The notes under the pieces were generated by a model. The model saw only the letters and a list, made by a program, of their open reading frames with translations, was not told the DNA's origin and did not search any database. Of a stretch of DNA of 64,000 nucleotides, positions 8,418-17,527 are shown one piece after another (positions within the stretch are counted from its first letter, which is position 1; the number at the start of each line of letters is the position of its first letter). The stretch is from contig NZ_JACXWX010000024.1 of NCBI RefSeq assembly GCF_014764505.1, forward strand, positions 1-64,000, read 5' to 3'. The position numbers and the translations under genes are program-made. The DNA is from Phormidium tenue FACHB-886. Its GTDB lineage: Bacteria > Cyanobacteriota > Cyanobacteriia > Elainellales > Elainellaceae.

Positions 8418-9737
8418 TTATTCAATTTCAGCATCGCACTTTTGTAGCGCCCTCTCCCAGCGCTTCATCTCAGACTCATTCCTGGCAGAAGCGTTTCTCA
8501 TGTAGTCCGGCAGTCCCTGCTTAACTAGCCATGCAAGTCGCTCTTCATGGGTATAGCTGGACTGTTCGAGCTTAAGCGCAACGTGATTGGCCACATCAAA
8601 GGCATCGAGCATGCAGGTCGTGGCGAGACCCCCAAAGGGAACCACGTAACTATCGAGTCCATCGTAGGTGTGGATGGTCATAATATCAGAGGGAGTGTAA
8701 TGAACGCTGGACTTCGCATCTATGTCCCTGAAGTGAACGCCGTACACAACCCTCAAGTCATCGTGGCTTATTTTCTGTGTAATGGGAAAGGACTCCATTA
8801 TCCTCTCCATCATTTGTCGTTGGGTTCGATCCCTATGATCGTACTTCTCGGGTCCTCGTGGGCTTAACTGTCGCGGATCATCGGCTAGCTCAAGAGCTGG
8901 ACACTTAGTGTCCAGCGTAATAACCTGTTTTTCTTGCTTATGCAAGTGAGGGATGAACGTGGATGAATAGTTGATGCTTCCAGGCTCGTCTATTAGAGTC
9001 AACACCCTCTGCATAGCCGACGGCAATTCAGGTAGAGCGCTACGACTTACGAAGAAGAAGGGCCATCTGACTTGCTTAGCTCCCGGAATAAGAGGCTGAT
9101 CATAGCCCTTCACACTGATATGGTTTGCCCATCTCCCTGCGCGGTTGATAACGATGTCGTACTTCCCCACCTCCTCATTGTTGCTGTACAGAGAGAGCTT
9201 ACCGTCTTTCTGAGGTACGACAACATCTATGTTTTGCTTCATAAGCATGAATCTGTCTCCAATCCTGTCTGTCGTAAAGCGCAGCATACCACTTCTCAAA
9301 CGAGCGAAATTCGTAGGGTATTCTAGGGTTTCTACGAACACTTTGGCTGACGGCGCGAATGCCTTTCTCAGCTCTAACGTAGGGCTTATTTCCTTGACTG
9401 GGACACCAGAAGCTTCAGCTTTGGACCTGAACATCTCAAAATGTTCGATGCCGCCCTCAAAAGCGTAGACAGCGGGCTTGACGGGATCAACTCCGCTGAT
9501 CAGGCGCAAGTACAGCATGCCTTTATGTTTTGATTCTACATACGCACCTGACGAGTAATTCAACACGGCAAGTCCACCGTGGACGCGATCCTGGCATGCG
9601 CAACTAGCCTCCCCATCAAATCGGAGTCCATCAAATACATGCAGGGTATGACCATCTGTGAAATCCTGATTCAGCGCACAGATAATCGCTGCGCCCATAA
9701 TTCCGAAGCCTATTACCGCGATTTTCTTCTCAGCCAC
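8418..9737 (-). CDS. FAD-dependent oxidoreductase (DAO-like)
   Basis: 439 residues starting at a GTG with AGGAGAT 8 bp upstream. Residues 5-35 are a dinucleotide-binding fold, KIAVIGFGIMGAAI with GxGxxG, as in glycine oxidase/glycerol-3-phosphate dehydrogenase-type DAO proteins. KYDIVINRAGRWANHI (about 205) is the usual second FAD contact region, and SYVVPFGGLATTCMLDA the C-terminal flavin region. The enzyme probably oxidises a small amine or hydroxy acid, but the substrate is unknown. A Gfo/Idh/MocA gene follows on the same strand, suggesting a shared small-molecule pathway. Confidence 0.75.
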   Translation of the reverse strand: MAEKKIAVIGFGIMGAAIICALNQDFTDGHTLHVFDGLRFDGEASCACQDRVHGGLAVLNYSSGAYVESKHKGMLYLRLISGVDPVKPAVYAFEGGIEHFEMFRSKAEASGVPVKEISPTLELRKAFAPSAKVFVETLEYPTNFARLRSGMLRFTTDRIGDRFMLMKQNIDVVVPQKDGKLSLYSNNEEVGKYDIVINRAGRWANHISVKGYDQPLIPGAKQVRWPFFFVSRSALPELPSAMQRVLTLIDEPGSINYSSTFIPHLHKQEKQVITLDTKCPALELADDPRQLSPRGPEKYDHRDRTQRQMMERIMESFPITQKISHDDLRVVYGVHFRDIDAKSSVHYTPSDIMTIHTYDGLDSYVVPFGGLATTCMLDAFDVANHVALKLEQSSYTHEERLAWLVKQGLPDYMRNASARNESEMKRWERALQKCDAEIE

Positions 9738-9949
9738 TTCGTGGATCTCCTATTTCGTTCTTCTTTGAGTAATCCCTCGTGTATTCCAAGATGGTAATCA
9801 CGAGGCTTATTCTGGAATGTATCTTTTACTGTGAACAGTGTGCACAAGTTAAAAAGCATTTATACCAGAAGCTTCGGAGTGCTTCAGAAAGTCTACGATC
9901 TTTTGAGCAAAACATAATTGTAGCGGCTTGTAGACAAGAAGCTCTGGGC

Positions 9950-10905
9950 TTACAAACAAGCCAATTTTGGACTCGCGTTATATGCAAGTAAGAACCCCTT
10001 GCAGACATGATATTTGCTAATAGGCTCGATTTGTCGAGTAGGGAAGACTCCTCCAATGTTTAGGCTTGCTTTATATTCTCCGTTTCTCTCTCCTTCCAGT
10101 TTCGAGAGTGTCACAAGATTCAGCCTTACATCGTTGTGAGCCTCCCTCTTACAGAAGCCTGCCCGCGGTTTTCCCGCCCACGCCTCTTCCGCCTCCGCCA
10201 CCTTATCTGGCATCCGGTTCGCAAACTCCAGCGGCGTAAACACCTCATCGTTCGAGAGATCGGCAATGCAGGTCAGCACATCCGGATTGTGACCCCGCAG
10301 TGCAAAACAGCTTGAGCATTCATACAACGTCCTCCTTCGGCGCAGCATCGCGATCAGCAGCGCCAGATCGCGCACCGTCATCGGCGGGTCGGTCTTCGTC
10401 GGCGTAAAAATCTCATGCTTGCCGAGGTGGGCAAACTGCGGATTTTCCGCGCTAAAGGTCGATGAACGGGTGAGGAAATCGAGAGGGAAATCGTGCCGCT
10501 GAAATTTGCCCTTGCCCAAATAGCCCCACTCGGCAAAGGTAATCAGCGAGCTGTCGTAGGTGCGCATCGTCAGGGCATCACCATGCACCAAGTTCTGCGA
10601 CAACACATAGGACGCCGCCCGATAGAGATCATCCGACTCATCCAAATTCAGGTACTCGGCGAAGATTTCCAGCACATTGGCGCGACATTAGCAATGTTGT
10701 CTGCCAATAGCTCAATCCCGTAAGTGCACATCAGAGCGAGAAGGGCGAAGTGCTGCCTTTCAAAGTCAGACTTCCCGAATTTGAGTTCGACGGCAGCGAG
10801 CTTGCGACGTAGAATCTGTACGAGGAAGTTGCCGCTCCCGCATGCTGGCTCCAAGAAGCGGGAGTCAGATACCCCCAGCGAAGCTGGTGGCTTGATGAGT
10901 GTGAC
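9950..10905 (-). pseudogene. chimeric remnant of restriction-modification DNA methylases
   Basis: Starting near 10905 one frame gives GVSDSRFLEPACGSGNFLVQ and FERQHFALLALMCTYGIELL, the SAM-binding motif I region of an N6-adenine DNA methylase. A frameshift near 10685 moves into LEIFAEYLNLDESDDLYRAA, LSQNLVHGDALTMRT and FAEWGYLGKGKFQRHDF. At about 10390 the text switches to ALRGHNPDVLTCIADLSNDE and VFTPLEFANRMPDKVAEAEE, which is the N-terminal part of a different M subunit. It then loses similarity and ends in non-natural sequence. No NPPY-type catalytic motif or restriction subunit is present. So two methylase genes were fused and broken by deletion. A 241-residue frame (10675-9950) is still open but would not be an active methylase. 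Confidence 0.75.
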
Positions 10906-10956
10906 CGCCCCAAGGGCGGGTGTCCTCGCTGACTGAGATTGATCCTCACCAATGGG

Positions 10957-11319
10957 CTATTGCTCATCCTCTAGAACGACTGCACTTTTCTCCAGCCTGG
11001 CACTGGCATCCTTGAGCAGTTGAAGATGACAGGCGCTAGAGAGCAGGTTAGCAACTGCGGCGATCGCTGCTTCAGTAGTTTGTCCGGATAAGAGCATATC
11101 GGCACCTTTGAAGCTGATAATGGCACCTGCTGTGATGATCACAAGAGACAGGTTGAAGCTACAACGGGCTTGGCGCAAATGTTCCAGAGCAACGCGAAGG
11201 CGAAACTCCTCTGCCGAACTAGGTGTTGTTCTGGCGAATCTTCTCTCCAACCGTCGCTGGTGTACAGAAGGGTTCAGTCTCGATCGAACGTTGAACAAAA
11301 GCTTCTGAAACGGAGTCAT
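10957..11319 (-). CDS. cyanobacterial TRADD-N-associated two-TM domain protein
   Basis: 120 residues, ATG with AGAGGTGG upstream. The pattern FRLRVALEHLRQARCSFNLS, LVIITAGAIISFKGADMLLS and AVANLLSSACHLQLLKDASA matches the small two-transmembrane module that accompanies TRADD-N-type domains in cyanobacterial conflict proteins. Two membrane segments are visible at about 55-78 and 84-105. The N-terminal 45 residues are basic (VRSRLNPSVHQRRLERRF). I see no TRADD-N or effector partner next to it, so it looks like an orphan. Family assignment is from memory of the domain; exact function is unknown. Confidence 0.6.
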   Translation of the reverse strand: MTPFQKLLFNVRSRLNPSVHQRRLERRFARTTPSSAEEFRLRVALEHLRQARCSFNLSLVIITAGAIISFKGADMLLSGQTTEAAIAAVANLLSSACHLQLLKDASARLEKSAVVLEDEQ

Positions 11320-12385
11320 TGTTGTCCACCTCTTGCTGAAAGAACCGAACTATCAACAGTTTGGACGATCGGAACGCCTGATTCCAGGGAAAGAGCGGTT
11401 GTTTAGGAAGAAGTTAGACCCTCACTCCAATATTCAAGAATCAGGGCAATATTCCATTGATGCGCTGGGTTTCGCCAAATCTCCAGGTTTAGAAGTTGAC
11501 TTAAAATCAGGAAAAGTCTTTGTAATTTCCCTGAAGTTCCTGATTCGAAAGTGTCAGATTTGAGTACTCAAATCTCGATTCTCAATATTGTCGAGAATTT
11601 CTCAATAAGCCGAACGAAAGATCAGGGTTTCACTGAAGAAAATGAAGCAAAATTCTCAATAAGAAATGATGGGTACTCAGTTCTGACACGTTCGATGAGA
11701 TAGGAGGTTGAGAGAGCCATTAGTCTATCAAAGAGAGGCTTCTAGCCTCAATTTGAGTAGCGAGATCTGACAGTTTCGCTCGGCGCAGTTGCGACACAAC
11801 CCTACAACGCATCCTTACCTGTTTAACGCGACCCCTCTTTCCTATTTCCGTTTAGATAGCTTGAAATAGATCCTGAAATTCATTCACTTGTTCAATAAAT
11901 CGTTCTCTTTGCTTCGACAGAGACACGGATTCTGCCATTCTCACTCTATCAACTATGTCTCCTACTCTCAATTTAAGTATCTAGTTCTGACAGTTTCTAT
12001 ACAAGGAGGGAGGGAGAGCACTCGCCCACCCAACGGCCGTCGGGGGCGACGAGTAGCGCTGAGTGGCTGAGTTAAAACAGCAGATGTCTCATAGAATTGA
12101 TTGAGCTGGAGAAGATAGGGGGGGTTGGAGAAGCCAGACTGTAAAAAAACAGGATTGATCGTTAGCACTAATAGAATCAAGTTCAGCTTAAGCATGAGAT
12201 TGCTGCTTGGGAGGAGATTATCTTAAAGAGGGCTGCGGGTCACTTGAGAGTAGTGAAATGAGTTAACTCATCAAGCAACTGGCGACGCTGAGAAGAGTAG
12301 TGAAAATTTCCAGAGCGCAATTCGATTGTTTGATGCAATGGAAGCACCGAGGCAAGTGGAGCGGGTGAGACAGGCAATCGCAACC
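11320..12385. other. 1.07-kb region without an intact gene
   Basis: AT-rich, with several copies of AATTCTCAATA-like words around 11576-11665. At 11788-11802 stands a solo IS6-type terminal repeat (GTTGCGACACAACC), preceded by CAGTTTCGCT. At about 12317-12402 the plus strand reads SAIRLFDAMEAPRQVERVRQ and AIATLKTTG then TAA, which could be the C-terminal end of a TPR-type protein whose body is gone. I see no promoter or RNA gene. Confidence 0.45.
11788..11802. repeat. solo IS6-type terminal repeat
   Basis: GTTGCGACACAACC matches the outer end found at 6983-7002 and 20663-20682, but there is no transposase sequence on either side. It probably marks a former insertion removed by deletion. Confidence 0.5.
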
Positions 12386-12637
12386 TTAAAAACAACTGGT
12401 TAAATCTGAGTCCACTGCATATTTGGGTGGAATCTCAATGCACATATGAACATGGTCTGGCATCAGATGCCCCTTGATAATGCGACACTCCTTTTGCCGC
12501 GCTAGCTCATGAAAAATCGGACCGAGAAATTTACGAATCTCTCCGAACATTGCCTTGCGATGATATTTGGGTGTAAACACAATGTGATACTTGCAATCCC
12601 ACTGGGAATGAGAAGGGCTTTGATACAATTGCGACAT
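12386..12637 (-). pseudogene. truncated IS200/IS605-type TnpA
   Basis: N-terminal 72 or so residues of an IS200-like Y1 HUH transposase: SQWDCKYHIVFTPKYHRKAM, FHELARQKECRIIKGHLMPD and DHVHMCIEIPPKYAV, including the metal-binding H-x-H. After PPKYAV the sequence turns into unrelated residues (DSDLTSCF) and stops. The helix carrying the catalytic Tyr is missing, so it is inactive. Intact TnpA is about 130-150 residues. No TnpB partner is seen. Confidence 0.85.
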
Positions 12638-12964
12638 GTTATTCTCTCCTACGGTTTTGCTTCACCAAGCCATCGTGGGAGTTACTTTACTGTTGCAACG
12701 CTCAAAGCTGGTCGAGTCGCACTGGTCGAACCAGTGGTTTACCTCAGAGTTCTAGTTAACCAGGAAAAACCTTTGAACCGTACTTCTGGTTTATTTGTAT
12801 CGCTAGTTCCCTCGTGGTACTTCAAAAAATCTCAGTTTGCTTCTCACCTTATGCTCGATGTGAATACAACGTTGAACCTCTGAGTCTAACTAATGAAGAA
12901 CGATCGCTCCTCATCACACCTCATCACATTGCACACAAGCAAATCTTTGAAATCGTACCAAAGA
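12638..12964. other. intergenic region
   Basis: About 330 bp beside the broken TnpA gene. Open frames here have no recognisable features. I see nothing else. Confidence 0.4.
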
Positions 12965-13177
12965 CTAATTTTCCTCCGGAACAACCAGCAGTCTGATCCC
13001 TTGCAGTCCCACTACTTGGACTAGCTCACCCACTTCAACTCTCTTGTAACCTGGATCAGCCAACTCTGCTTTCCAGTACGTTCCTTGAAACTTAATGCGT
13101 CCCGGTCGATGAGGGGCGATTGCCTTATCCACGACACCCTGAGCAGGATGGTTTGTTCTTGGCAGTGGCAGTGTCAT
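12965..13177 (-). CDS. NfeD-like OB-fold protein, short form
   Basis: 70 residues. PGRIKFQGTYWKAELADPGY, VEVGELVQVVGLQGIRLLVV and the length fit the soluble C-terminal OB fold of NfeD proteins, which usually sits behind membrane segments and works with SPFH/stomatin partners. Here the membrane part is absent, so it is either a stand-alone small OB protein or a fragment. An SPFH gene lies at 43119-43874, but 30 kb away. Confidence 0.65.
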   Translation of the reverse strand: MTLPLPRTNHPAQGVVDKAIAPHRPGRIKFQGTYWKAELADPGYKRVEVGELVQVVGLQGIRLLVVPEEN

Positions 13178-13334
13178 TGCTTTACCTCTAATTCATCTGT
13201 CGGATTGACCCTAGTTTCAAATTTTTGAAGCTGACAAACCAGGGAAAATCCAGGGGTTAAGCGTGAACTTTAGAGGACAATCGCAATTGAGCAGGGCAAC
13301 TCCATCTCGATCGTCCCTTCAAACAACGTGAAAT

Positions 13335-13532
13335 TTAGCTGTCTGCCTGCAAGAGTTCGCTTAAAATCAGGGAAACCCACTTATCTTCCCGAAGATCCAA
13401 CTTAACTTCCGCTCCAATCTTGACGGTCAATCGCCCATTACTCAGCAATCTCGACGCAGACGTGGTCTTATCTTCACATCCCAAGGCAAGCAGAAGCTTC
13501 TGGGGGCTATCCGGGAGTTTGAGAGTGAGCAT
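13335..13532 (-). CDS. small hypothetical protein
   Basis: 65 residues beginning MLTLKLPDSPQKLLLALGC and containing LTVKIGAEVKLDLREDKW. Composition is protein-like (alternating charged and hydrophobic residues), but I recognise no family. The ribosome site is weak (GGGGAG 9-12 bp upstream). It could be the tail or a fragment of a larger lost gene. Confidence 0.35.
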   Translation of the reverse strand: MLTLKLPDSPQKLLLALGCEDKTTSASRLLSNGRLTVKIGAEVKLDLREDKWVSLILSELLQADS

Positions 13533-13699
13533 AACTTTGGGGAGAAGTACACGATCGAGAAATTAAGACTCTGAAAGAATTTAGAGGTCATCGTAGCAAC
13601 TCAGCAAGATTCGCACAGGTTGAGCAAATTGGGTCAAGCATTGGGGTAGGGGCGATCGCTACACTCGGCATGTTCATTACTTCTATCGGAGAAATGCTG

Positions 13700-14344
13700 A
13701 TGACGAACCTCATCAATCCTGATGTTGCAACCTTTATCAATGTATTTACAGTCGAACCAACTCGGCAAGCCATCCTTGTTCATCGCATCAAGTCCGATGC
13801 AGAAAACACAATCAGTCGGCAGCCCGGATTTATTAGAGCAATCGTCTACCGCAGTTTAGACGGTTCTAGAGTGATTAATGTGGTGCAATGGGAAAGTGTA
13901 GAAGCAAGCCGAGCAATTCATCGCAATCCAGATATCACTGCTGGATTTGCCAGCTATCAAGAGCTTGGTGTTGAGATGGATTTGCGTTACTACGAAACAG
14001 TATTAACGGAAGGACAACCGCTCACAATTCAAAATCATGAGGCTTCAATGGTTCAAGTTAATGTACTGCATGTAGCGCCAGAGAATCAGCAGCGTCTGCT
14101 AGAACAACTGATTCAGAAGGCTACTCCTGCGATCGCTTCCCAGGCAGAGAATCAATCAGTTATTTGGCTACGAAGTCATGATGGTACTCGAGCTATTCGA
14201 TTTCTTTGCTCACATAACGGTAATGATGACAGGAACAAACTAAACTCTGTTCAAGTTACTGTCATTAAAAAATGGATCGCACAAATAGATACTAATCATT
14301 ATCAAATTGAGTGCGTTGTAGCAAAACAGAGCTTACTCATATAA
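13700..14344 (+). CDS. tandem ABM (antibiotic biosynthesis monooxygenase)-like domain protein
   Basis: About 214 residues. I chose the ATG at 13700 because GGAGA stands 8 bp before it; upstream in-frame ATGs lie at 13694 and 13670. Two ferredoxin-like repeats are visible. The first (PDVATFINVFTVEPTRQAIL, QPGFIRAIVYRSLDGSRVIN, VQWESVEASRAIHRNPDI) is a good ABM domain. The second (MVQVNVLHVAPENQQRLLEQ and SVIWLRSHDGTRAIRFLCSH) is more diverged. Such dimeric-fold proteins act on small aromatic or oxidised compounds, or have no known activity. It is followed by a membrane-protein gene on the same strand 67 bp downstream, possibly one transcript. Confidence 0.7.
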   Translation: MTNLINPDVATFINVFTVEPTRQAILVHRIKSDAENTISRQPGFIRAIVYRSLDGSRVINVVQWESVEASRAIHRNPDITAGFASYQELGVEMDLRYYETVLTEGQPLTIQNHEASMVQVNVLHVAPENQQRLLEQLIQKATPAIASQAENQSVIWLRSHDGTRAIRFLCSHNGNDDRNKLNSVQVTVIKKWIAQIDTNHYQIECVVAKQSLLI

Positions 14345-14411
14345 CGTCTTAATACGTTCAGCCGATCACTACCGCTTATTGCAAATCCAGCTACTTGAGA
14401 GAAGTTTGGAG

Positions 14412-14981
14412 ATGACACTCAGAACAAGCGAAGAAACACCGCTCAATGTACAGCAAAACAATCAAAAACTTTTCAAGCTCAGTCTGCGGCAGAAAAATTG
14501 GGTTCTGTCATTTCATATTGGCTTTGCTGCGCTATGGACTGGAGCCGTTCTCAGTATGTTTCTGATTGCGCTTAGAAATAACAACACCGTTAATGCAGAC
14601 ATTCTTTTTGCACTCAACTCAGCGATCAATCTACTGGATGATTTCATTGTGATTCCTGCGGCGATCGGTTCTGTCGTAACAGCAACCATACTTTGCTGGC
14701 AAACGAACTACGGTTTCTTCAAATTCTACTGGGTCATCACCAAATGGATTTTGACGACAGGGCTAATTATTTTCGGAACCTTCTGGCTATTTCCCTGGGG
14801 TAATACCGCTGAAGCGATCGCCCAATCAGAAGGTTTAAGTGCATTCAATAATTCTATTTACAGGTTTGATGCAAAAGGCGTTTTGCTTGGATCAGCGCTT
14901 CAGGTCTCTCTTCTCTTTGTAATTATTGTGATTTCTACCCTAAAGCCTTGGGGGAGAAGACTGATTAAAGCTAAACCCTGA
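14412..14981 (+). CDS. four-TM membrane protein (DUF2269-like)
   Basis: About 189 residues from the ATG at 14412; an upstream in-frame TTG at 14379 is possible. Four hydrophobic segments: NWVLSFHIGFAALWTGAVLS, DFIVIPAAIGSVVTATILCW, FYWVITKWILTTGLIIFGTF and GSALQVSLLFVIIVISTLKP. The layout, with an early HIGFAALWTGA segment and a KW before the third helix, resembles predicted integral membrane DUF2269-type proteins. Function unknown. The ABM-domain gene precedes it on the same strand. Confidence 0.6.
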   Translation: MTLRTSEETPLNVQQNNQKLFKLSLRQKNWVLSFHIGFAALWTGAVLSMFLIALRNNNTVNADILFALNSAINLLDDFIVIPAAIGSVVTATILCWQTNYGFFKFYWVITKWILTTGLIIFGTFWLFPWGNTAEAIAQSEGLSAFNNSIYRFDAKGVLLGSALQVSLLFVIIVISTLKPWGRRLIKAKP

Positions 14982-15022
14982 GCTTTCATTCCTTTGATCT
15001 AACTCATATCTTGCACCAAACC

Positions 15023-15057
15023 CCCGTTTTGCCGCCGCAAAGCAGCGGCAAAACGGG
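15023..15057. terminator. GC-rich hairpin downstream of the membrane-protein gene
   Basis: CCCGTTTTGCCGC and GCGGCAAAACGGG are perfect 13-bp arms around a 9-base loop, about 40 bp after the stop at 14981. There is no strong T-run, so it may be a terminator with weak tail or a palindromic repeat. Confidence 0.5.
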
Positions 15058-15139
15058 CTTCTAAACCAGTACAGAATCGTTTCGGCGGGTAACAAGCTTT
15101 ACCTGGACGGGAATGGGGCTGATAATTCCAGGTTGCACC

Positions 15140-15530
15140 CGCATGCGATCGCTGCCAAACGACTACCAAACCAGTGTTGAAGCATTCTTTGTTGAGACAA
15201 CAGAGGACAAATACATTTTTGGATTGTTTGACTCGTTCAACATTCTGGAAGGCATGATTGAAGCGCTTCGGCATTATCCTGACGAGCAAACCTGGTGAAT
15301 TGGGTTCTGGCTCCTGAGCAGGAAGGAAAGGGAGTGGGAGCAAGTTTTATATCAGGGGTTTAAACGTTGGCTCTCAGCGCAAGGTGGGTGCCAAATCTCT
15401 CTAGCAGCCATCGAGACAAATGAACCGGAGTTACAGTTTTGGAAGCGCATGAGATTTTCAATCGTTCGCAAAGCGCCACCCCAACAATTTGGCATCAGAA
15501 CTCATGAACGTTATGTGTCAGCTCGTGTTC
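15140..15530 (+). pseudogene. GNAT acetyltransferase, frameshifted
   Basis: Three frames read in turn give one GNAT protein: NDYQTSVEAFFVETTEDKYI and FGLFDSFNILEGMIEALRHY; then VLAPEQEGKGVGASF (the acetyl-CoA loop, normally RGxGxG/A); then GFKRWLSAQGGCQISLAAIE, TNEPELQFWKRMRFSIV and FGIRTHERYV. Shifts lie near 15296 and 15355. The expected first strand is missing. Confidence 0.75.
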
Positions 15531-15658
15531 TTCCACCTGCTACCCCGTGGTGTAACCGCAGAATTTTGATAAAACAGCGCAAGAATCGGGCTTCATATCT
15601 GAGGGAACTTCTCCTAATCTTGAGTTATTGAAATTCAACTCAAGCGGAGGACTCAACC

Positions 15659-16720
15659 ATGAACGTTATTCAATCTCTGATTGCAACTGGCACGATCGCA
15701 CTCGTTTCCTTCACCTCTCTCCCTATTGCTGTGTCGGAGACAGTCAATCCTGCTTTACTCAGAGGCGAGTCTTCACAGGTAATGGCTGAACTGCCTGCAT
15801 CCTTCCAATCCGGGCTCAACCGGGTTGTCTTCCAGAGCAAGGGCGAACGAATGGTGGGCAACTTGTATCTGCCAACCTCCTACCGGACTGGAGACAAACT
15901 TCCTGTGGTTGTTGTGACAGGTGCCTGGACAACCGTGAAAGAACAAATGCCTGCGGTCTATGCTCAACGGTTAGCCGATCGCGGATTTGCCACTTTCACT
16001 TTCGATTTTCGCTACTGGGGTGAAAGCGGTGGTGCTCCTCGCCAATACGAATCGCCTGCCGCTAAAGTACAAGACATCAAGAATGCTGTTGCGTTTCTGA
16101 AAACCTTACCTGTGATTGATGGCGATCGCATCGGTGGATTAGGGATCTGTGCGAGCGCAGGTTACATGGCACAGGCGGTTGCGGAAGATTCAAGTTTCAA
16201 ATCTTTTGCAACAGTTGCAGCCTGGCTGCACAACATGGATTCACTCAACACACTGTTTGGTGAAGAAACAGTGCAACATCGGATGGAAATTGGTCAGGCT
16301 GCCCGTGAACAATACGATCGCACCGGTGAAGTAGCCTATGTTCCCGCGTATTCTCAGGGCGATCGCAGCGCCGCAATGTTTGGCGATGTCAGCTACTACG
16401 GCAGCACGGATCGGGGTGTGATTGCAGAGTGGACAAATCGCTTTGCAGTGATGTCCTGGCATGAATGGCAGGGATTTGATGCAATGGCGATCGCTCCCCA
16501 AATTACGACCCCAACCCTAATGGTTCACAGCGATGGTTCTGCCCTGCCGGATAATGCTCGCAGCTTCTATGCTTCGCTGGGTGGGGAAAAGCAATTAGTT
16601 TGGACGGAAGGACAACACCTCGACTTCTACGATCGCGATCCACAAGTTTCTACGGCTGTGGATGCAGTAGTCACACACTTCCAATCAACACTGTCTCATT
16701 CCACAGCAGCACAAAATTAG
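15659..16720 (+). CDS. secreted alpha/beta hydrolase (dienelactone-hydrolase-like)
   Basis: 353 residues; GGAGG 11 bp before the ATG. An N-terminal hydrophobic stretch (LIATGTIALVSFTSLPIA) followed by a small-residue region looks like a Sec signal peptide, so it acts in the periplasm. The hydrolase fold begins near residue 60: GERMVGNLYLPTSYRTGDKL, VVVTGAWTTVKEQM, DFRYWGESGGAPRQYESPA. The nucleophile elbow is GGLGICASAGYMAQA (a Cys in the GxCxS position, as in the dienelactone-hydrolase group). The late acid/His region is PTLMVHSDGSALPDNARSFY and EGQHLDFYDRDP. The SDR gene starts 49 bp downstream, so they probably form an operon for detoxification of a small molecule; substrate unknown. Confidence 0.8.
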   Translation: MNVIQSLIATGTIALVSFTSLPIAVSETVNPALLRGESSQVMAELPASFQSGLNRVVFQSKGERMVGNLYLPTSYRTGDKLPVVVVTGAWTTVKEQMPAVYAQRLADRGFATFTFDFRYWGESGGAPRQYESPAAKVQDIKNAVAFLKTLPVIDGDRIGGLGICASAGYMAQAVAEDSSFKSFATVAAWLHNMDSLNTLFGEETVQHRMEIGQAAREQYDRTGEVAYVPAYSQGDRSAAMFGDVSYYGSTDRGVIAEWTNRFAVMSWHEWQGFDAMAIAPQITTPTLMVHSDGSALPDNARSFYASLGGEKQLVWTEGQHLDFYDRDPQVSTAVDAVVTHFQSTLSHSTAAQN

Positions 16721-16769
16721 TCAGCCTGAAATATTCAACTATCATTACAAGTTATTTGGAGAAATTGAA

Positions 16770-17522
16770 ATGAGTGGACGTTTGGACGAAAAAGTCGTGA
16801 TTGTGACGGGCGGAAGCTCTGGAATTGGTCGAGCAACTGCAATGGCATTTGCCAGGGAAGGTGCAAAAGTTGTAATTGCCGCACGACGAGTTGCTGAAGG
16901 AGAAGAAACCGTCAGGCAAATCGTGGACGCTAGTGGAGAAGCAATATTTGTACAGACTGATGTGACTCAGGCAAAAGAGGTGCAAGCTCTGGTTGATCGC
17001 ACCCTGGAACAATATGGTCGTCTTGATGCTGCGTTCAATAATGCCGGTTCTGGTAAAGGTGTTCGGCTGATTGATCTGACGGAAGACGAGTGGGAGCAAG
17101 AAATTGCAGTTAACCTCAAGTCAGTATGGCTCTGCTTGAAATATCAAATTCCTGCCATGCTGAAATCGGGTAAAGGAGCGATCGTCAATATGGCATCTCA
17201 AGGGGCGATCTTGGGTGTTCCTAACTACACCGCCTATGGAGCAGCAAAGGGAGGTGCGGCTGCGCTGACTCGGGCGGCGGCGGCTGAATATGCAGCAGAG
17301 GGCATTCGGATTAATGCGATTAGCCCGGGTGCGATTGAAACAGAGCTATGGGCAAACGCACCTGCCGAAATGCTGAAGCAGGTTGCAGCGGGAATTCCCA
17401 TGCAGCGCGTTGGACAGCCACAGGATATTGCTGAAACAGTTGTCTGGCTTTGTTCTGATGCGGCTGGATTTATCACAGGACAAAACATTGCCATTGATGG
17501 CGGATATACAACCTCTAATTAA
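16770..17522 (+). CDS. short-chain dehydrogenase/reductase
   Basis: 250 residues, ATG with TTGGAG upstream. Classical SDR: cofactor motif TGGSSGIG at 13-20, NNAG at 90-93, and catalytic Ser143, Tyr156 and Lys160 in YTAYGAAKGG. The C-terminal sequence ITGQNIAIDGGYTTSN is typical of the glucose-1-dehydrogenase-like group. It reversibly oxidises an alcohol or carbonyl with NAD(P). It follows the secreted hydrolase gene and ends 5 bp from the convergent AraC gene at 17528. The nearby AraC genes are likely regulators. Confidence 0.88.
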   Translation: MSGRLDEKVVIVTGGSSGIGRATAMAFAREGAKVVIAARRVAEGEETVRQIVDASGEAIFVQTDVTQAKEVQALVDRTLEQYGRLDAAFNNAGSGKGVRLIDLTEDEWEQEIAVNLKSVWLCLKYQIPAMLKSGKGAIVNMASQGAILGVPNYTAYGAAKGGAAALTRAAAAEYAAEGIRINAISPGAIETELWANAPAEMLKQVAAGIPMQRVGQPQDIAETVVWLCSDAAGFITGQNIAIDGGYTTSN

Positions 17523-17527
17523 CTAAA

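Noticed and set aside
12509-12883. 124-residue open frame on the plus strand
   Set aside because: Its first part is antisense to the IS200 relic, and the composition is not protein-like.
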